Assembly (NCBI GenBank): GCA_012838135.1 | Contig: DUPV01000072.1 | Span: forward strand, 20,771-84,770 | DNA from: Clostridiaceae bacterium | GTDB lineage: Bacteria > Bacillota > Clostridia > Saccharofermentanales > DTU023 | Length of the DNA stretch: 64,000 nt | Direction: 5' to 3' | Part shown: in pieces, positions 61,682 to 64,000 of the stretch | Layout: each line of letters opens with the position of its first letter | How positions within the stretch are numbered: the first letter of the stretch is position 1 | Notes under the pieces: model-generated | What the model was told of the DNA's origin: nothing | Databases searched by the model: none | What the model saw: the letters and a program-made list of their open reading frames with translations, nothing else | Program-made: the position numbers and the translations under genes

Positions 61682-62551
61682 TTAACGATTCGCCTCATAT
61701 GATCGGATCCCCGCTTCTGTATCCGGTCTCATGATCAAATGCTTGAATAACCAATTTCCAGGCAGAATGTCATTTCCATAGAAACGAATGTCTTTTACCC
61801 GCCGTTTTGGGCAAAGCTTGATTTCTGAAGCGATGGCTTCCGGAATATCCACAGGAATCGGAACCGCATCGGGAGCGTAAATTTTGCTCATACCATTCAG
61901 CCTGAACCCATGTCTCTTCATCATTGCACCCATTTTCCCCGGCATATATTCAAGGCTGCCTTTACTATTCACATACACAACCGGAACGCCAAAGGCATCT
62001 ACATACATCAAACAGCGAGTATCATTTTCCTGACGCTCTTTTTCGGGTTTCTTCGGGTCTGCAGGTGATCCGTGCGGAAACAGGATCAGAGACAGTTTTT
62101 CGTTTTTCACATTTTTATAAAAATGTCTGCGTCTGGAATCAAAGCAAATGCCCACACCGACTTTTCCAAAAGGAGTCGTGATCACACTGCCGAAATCACC
62201 ACGCTTGAAGACTGCAGATTCTCCTTCTGATTTGGAGACAATACCGCAAATCCCATCCGTACCGGCAATCATATAGCGGTTGAAGTAGTCTCCGTTTTCT
62301 TTATCTAAATAGCCGGCACAGATATATGTATTGTATTTCTGTGCCATCTGAATAGCCCATTCTGCCGTTTCCTGTCCTCGGTCATCTGCATATTTCCATA
62401 TCTTCTGACTTGCCATATAACTGCAAATTGCTAATTCGGGAAGAACTACAAGTTCCGGAGATGGCAGCTGTACGATCAATTCTTCGATATATTTTTTCCT
62501 CTGAATAATGCCTTTGATGTCATTATTCAATTCCAAAGCAAAAATACGCAT
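61682..62551 (-). CDS. Nitrilase-superfamily carbon-nitrogen hydrolase
   Basis: A 289-residue hydrolase. The catalytic residues fit: Glu in LVVLPELAICSY, Lys in AVFKRGDFG, and Cys in VGVGICFDSRRRHFY. Substrates could be amides, carbamoyl groups or nitriles; the sequence does not say. GAGAGGACAG precedes the ATG. It is upstream of a truncated ABC permease and the radical SAM locus on the same strand. Confidence 0.85.
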   Translation of the reverse strand: MRIFALELNNDIKGIIQRKKYIEELIVQLPSPELVVLPELAICSYMASQKIWKYADDRGQETAEWAIQMAQKYNTYICAGYLDKENGDYFNRYMIAGTDGICGIVSKSEGESAVFKRGDFGSVITTPFGKVGVGICFDSRRRHFYKNVKNEKLSLILFPHGSPADPKKPEKERQENDTRCLMYVDAFGVPVVYVNSKGSLEYMPGKMGAMMKRHGFRLNGMSKIYAPDAVPIPVDIPEAIASEIKLCPKRRVKDIRFYGNDILPGNWLFKHLIMRPDTEAGIRSYEANR

Positions 62552-62577
62552 TTTACTGTCCTCTCCGAAAATTCTAA

Positions 62578-62700
62578 TTAGCGTTCACCCATATATTGTG
62601 TAATCTCATCGGAAATCAATTTTCGTACTTCAGTGTGTGGATATTCTAAACAATCTAAAGGATTTAATAATGGAGTTTTTCTTTTTCCATTGAGTAACAT
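62578..62700 (-). pseudogene. 40-residue ORF, second copy of the tail-like fragment
   Basis: Ends LEYPHTEVRKLISDE then ITQYMGER, matching the ORF at 1157-1279. A different frame upstream starts with a good site (GAGGTAATAAATCT before ATG) and reads MCEECYSMEKEKLHY then stop; its Glu-Lys-Leu resembles the Glu-Lys-Leu of the first copy, so a frameshifted gene is plausible. Family not recognised. Confidence 0.4.
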
Positions 62701-62840
62701 TCTTCGCACATAGATTTATTACCTCAGTAAATTCTATTGTATCTATTAACCAATATTTTAACGCGAAAAACAAAGACAATCCACACGTTTTTTAACAATC
62801 ACTATATTGCACGCGATGCGGGAAATGACGAAGGCATAGA

Positions 62841-62870
62841 AAAAGGGGCGCCTCGTTTGGAGGCAACCCC
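62841..62870 (-). terminator. Terminator of the LRR surface protein gene
   Basis: On the minus strand GGGG-TT-GCCTC pairs with GAGGC-G-CCCC over a 5-base loop and is followed by TTTTT. It lies about 35 bases after the stop codon. Confidence 0.85.
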
Positions 62871-62906
62871 CATTATCAATTGACGATCTTAACACTTGAC
62901 TTTGAT

Positions 62907-64000
62907 CTAATCTTTTTGCTTCGATATTCTTTTCTTGCGCAGGATTAACAGTAACCCGCCGGCAGTTAAGAGCAGTAAGCTTGACCACAGATATGTGCCA
63001 AGGTTCTCGCCTGTTTTCGGCAAATCCTGATTCTGATCTGCCGTTGGAGTTGTTCCTGTCAGTTTAATTGTCTCTGTCGGCGTGGTTGCTCCTGTCGGCT
63101 TGGTCGTCTCTGTCGGCTTGGTCGTTCCTGTCGGCTTGGTTGTTTCTGTCGGTTTGGTTGTTTCAGTCGGTTTGGTTGTTTCAGTTGGTTTGGTTGTTTC
63201 AGTCGGCTTTTCCGGTGTAGCCGGATCGTAAGATATCTTAAAGGTGACATCCATTCTTAATGATCCAACTCTTGGATGATTTACATTATAATCATAGGTA
63301 ATACCATCTATTTTTTCATAAGATCTGATGCTTAAGATTCCGGTAACAGGATCATAACTTGCACTTTCAGGAAGATTCATTCCGTCTGACTGTCTGATAT
63401 CAGTGATGTTTGCTATGTTGATTCCCGGAATTTCAGAGAGATCAACCTTATAGATGTTGTCATGAAGTTTGGAGGGTAGAGTCTTAGAAGAAACTTGACC
63501 ATTGATATTCACGTCGTAATTTACACTCTGACCTTCCCACCCGCTTAAATTCACATTCTTACTTAAGTCAAGAAAGGCAAGTTGATTGTCGTTGCAAAAG
63601 AAAGATCGCAGCATCACACAATTGCCTACATCAAGAGCAGTTAGTTGGTTGCCACTACAGCTCAAAAATTCTAACTTAGTATTCTTGCTCACATCAAGAG
63701 AAGTGAGTTGGTTGCCACCGCAGCTCAAAGTTTTTAATGGTGCATTATTACTCATATCAAGGAAAGTCAGTTGGTTTAAATTACAGTGCAACTCTTTCAA
63801 CTGAGTGCTCTTGCTCAGATCAAGTAATTTGAGTTGATTGGTGTCACATCTCAGTATTTCCAACACATCATTGTTGGTTAGATTAAGGGAAGTGAGGTTG
63901 TTTACATTGCAAAACAAACTGATTAATTTAGTATTCTGACTCAGATCAAGAGAAGTGAGTTGGTTGTTATTGCACACCAAGTCAGCTAACTCGGTATTTC
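62907..64000 (-). CDS. Leucine-rich-repeat surface protein with LPXTG anchor (5' end missing)
   Basis: The frame runs off the window end, so the N-terminus is missing; at least 364 residues are visible. Seven 21-residue repeats follow the pattern L-x-x-L-x-C-x-x-N-x-L-x-x-L-D-(L/V/M)-S-x-N, with cysteine at position 6, as in InlJ-like proteins. A beta-rich domain of about 100 residues follows, then a proline/threonine spacer of 6-residue units (TKPTET), then LPKTGE, a membrane helix and a basic tail for sortase anchoring. It is probably an adhesin or carbohydrate/peptide-binding protein on the cell surface. Confidence 0.9.
   Translation of the reverse strand, partial: NTELADLVCNNNQLTSLDLSQNTKLISLFCNVNNLTSLNLTNNDVLEILRCDTNQLKLLDLSKSTQLKELHCNLNQLTFLDMSNNAPLKTLSCGGNQLTSLDVSKNTKLEFLSCSGNQLTALDVGNCVMLRSFFCNDNQLAFLDLSKNVNLSGWEGQSVNYDVNINGQVSSKTLPSKLHDNIYKVDLSEIPGINIANITDIRQSDGMNLPESASYDPVTGILSIRSYEKIDGITYDYNVNHPRVGSLRMDVTFKISYDPATPEKPTETTKPTETTKPTETTKPTETTKPTGTTKPTETTKPTGATTPTETIKLTGTTPTADQNQDLPKTGENLGTYLWSSLLLLTAGGLLLILRKKRISKQKD
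63060..63215 (-). repeat. 18-bp coding repeats of the Pro-Thr spacer
   Basis: Near-identical 18-base units encode TKPTET about ten times, degenerating toward the LPXTG end (GTTKPT, GATTPT, ETIKLT). Such tracts change length by slippage or recombination and would alter how far the LRR domain projects from the wall. Confidence 0.8.

Noticed and set aside
63060..63215. Possible CRISPR or minisatellite in the 18-bp repeats
   Set aside because: The repeats are in frame and encode the Pro-Thr spacer of an LPXTG protein.

Overview
The window looks like chromosomal DNA of a low-GC, Gram-positive anaerobe of the class Clostridia. Evidence for this: Firmicute-type gene order (rpsF-ssb-rpsR-rplI-dnaB-tilS-hpt-ftsH; ywlE-sua5-prfA-prmC-yqhQ-rpmE; cdaA-glmM), class III fructose-bisphosphatase, AGGAGG ribosome-binding sites, TPP and FMN riboswitches of Gram-positive type, an LPXTG-anchored surface protein, a potassium-dependent type of membrane pyrophosphatase, and radical-SAM and B12-type enzymes typical of anaerobes. 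A position in Oscillospirales is my guess only.

Layout. 1-1.0 kb: end of a TPP-riboswitch-controlled thiamine-precursor transporter (ykoF-ykoE). 1.1-4.1 kb: a scrappy accessory stretch with a LapA-like membrane protein, decayed gene ends (AAA/DUF4143 ATPase, serine recombinase), a 33-bp repeat array, an XRE-CPBP fusion protein, and tRNA-Cys and tRNA-Gly. 4.5-9.4 kb: a complete branched-chain amino acid ABC transporter (livJHMGF). 9.5-13.2 kb: a more GC-rich island with membrane pyrophosphatase, a coupled unknown gene and a divergent CPBP protease. 13.4-18.5 kb: a TetR-regulated MFS plus FtsX-type ABC efflux cassette with a clear promoter and operator.

18.6-48.9 kb is core metabolism and housekeeping, mostly on the minus strand: patatin lipase, pullulanase, SDR, murC (plus strand), fbp, ftsH, hpt, tilS, dnaB, ribosomal proteins, ssb, arginine phosphatase, Sua5, release factor and its methylase, yqhQ, rpmE, a GH13 glucosidase with sugar symporter, VanY (plus strand), a c-di-AMP/cell-wall operon (CdaA-YbbR fusion, glmM, degenerate amidase), and FMN-riboswitch ribU and rpsT. 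49-52.7 kb: a methyltransferase and a GntR(YtrA)-ABC operon with a palindromic operator.

52.8-64 kb is accessory again: an SDR; a pair encoding a B12-binding TIM-barrel protein and an opine-type dehydrogenase; a locus with a TrsS-like radical SAM protein, a CobW-type G3E GTPase and two small membrane proteins; a nitrilase; an ABC permease remnant; and a leucine-rich-repeat LPXTG protein that runs off the end. The best candidates for undescribed biology are the B12/opine-dehydrogenase pair and the radical SAM/G3E/membrane-protein locus. The CdaA-YbbR fusion and the catalytically dead amidase in the same operon come next.
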